Part shown: piece after piece, positions 5,398 through 5,443 of the stretch
Position numbering within the stretch: position 1 is the first letter of the stretch
How the letters are laid out: every line of letters begins with the position of its first letter
DNA from: Tannerella sp.
Lineage (GTDB): Bacteria > Bacteroidota > Bacteroidia > Bacteroidales > Tannerellaceae
Assembly: GCA_031263835.1 (NCBI GenBank)
Contig: JAISEZ010000202.1
Location: 1 to 5,443, forward strand
Direction of reading: 5' to 3'
DNA: 5,443 nucleotides
Notes under the pieces: generated by a model
The model's database searches: none
What the model was told of the DNA's origin: nothing
Seen by the model: the letters and a program-made list of their open reading frames with translations, nothing else
Program-made: the position numbers and the translations under genes

Positions 5398-5443
5398 GTT
5401 ATGCCATAAAGGAAATAAATCGCAACAATATTTATTTGTACTT

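Larger units (their letters stand above)
5170..5443. other. Downstream intergenic region without a convincing gene
   Basis: The 274 bases after the MBOAT stop hold the right copies of the flanking repeats (5175-5186 and 5198-5207), a small hairpin at 5251-5261 and two GTTTTGTAC repeats at 5368-5376 and 5389-5397. A minus-strand frame is open from 5398 to its stop at 5150-5152 and would give a 53-residue protein from the ATG at 5309-5311, but it runs into the MBOAT coding region and I recognise no family. No strong hairpin with a following T-run marks the end of the operon. The last bases turn AT-rich and end in TTTATTTGTACTT, which resembles a Bacteroidota promoter -7 region and may serve a gene beyond the window. 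Confidence 0.6.

Noticed and set aside
1..5443. CRISPR array, tRNA, rRNA or riboswitch
   Set aside because: No regularly spaced repeats of CRISPR length, no tRNA-like cloverleaf or CCA end, and no conserved rRNA or riboswitch core were seen on either strand.

Overview
The window reads as a Bacteroidota chromosome segment, most likely from the order Bacteroidales. Evidence: a TAnnTTTG-type -7 promoter box sits just upstream of the operon, Shine-Dalgarno use is weak, AT-rich intergenic DNA alternates with clearly GC-rich genes, and the final gene is an MBOAT protein ending in the PFIYFQF tail I associate with Bacteroidales homologues (recalled, not searched). Genus cannot be fixed from this sequence; the fairly high GC of the genes would suit an Alistipes- or Tannerella-like genome better than a typical Bacteroides.

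Layout. Positions 3-413 hold the middle of an IS4-type DDE transposase. It is open to the left window edge and stops before the region that should carry the third catalytic residue, so it looks like a decayed insertion sequence. Positions 414-826 are an AT-rich intergenic stretch whose right part carries the likely control region of the operon: a perfect 7+1+7 palindrome (759-773) followed by a Bacteroidota-type promoter (788-817). Positions 827-5169 are three tightly packed, overlapping plus-strand genes: two membrane-anchored SGNH/GDSL-type proteins (827-2281 and 2232-3635) and a polytopic MBOAT O-acyltransferase of the AlgI/PatA/DltB type (3625-5169). Positions 5170-5443 have no convincing gene, but hold small repeats, a short hairpin and a doubtful minus-strand ORF.

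How the genes work together. In characterised systems (alginate AlgI with AlgJ/AlgX, peptidoglycan PatA with PatB and Ape1) an MBOAT membrane protein moves an acyl group, usually acetyl, across the inner membrane, and SGNH partners transfer it to, or remove it from, a polysaccharide outside. This operon has one MBOAT and two SGNH proteins, each with an N-terminal membrane anchor, and each with about 170-185 residues inserted between the first and second SGNH motif blocks. The best reading is an envelope polysaccharide O-acetylation module. Whether the substrate is peptidoglycan, capsule/exopolysaccharide or O-antigen cannot be told from this window, since no glycosyltransferase or polymerase gene is present.
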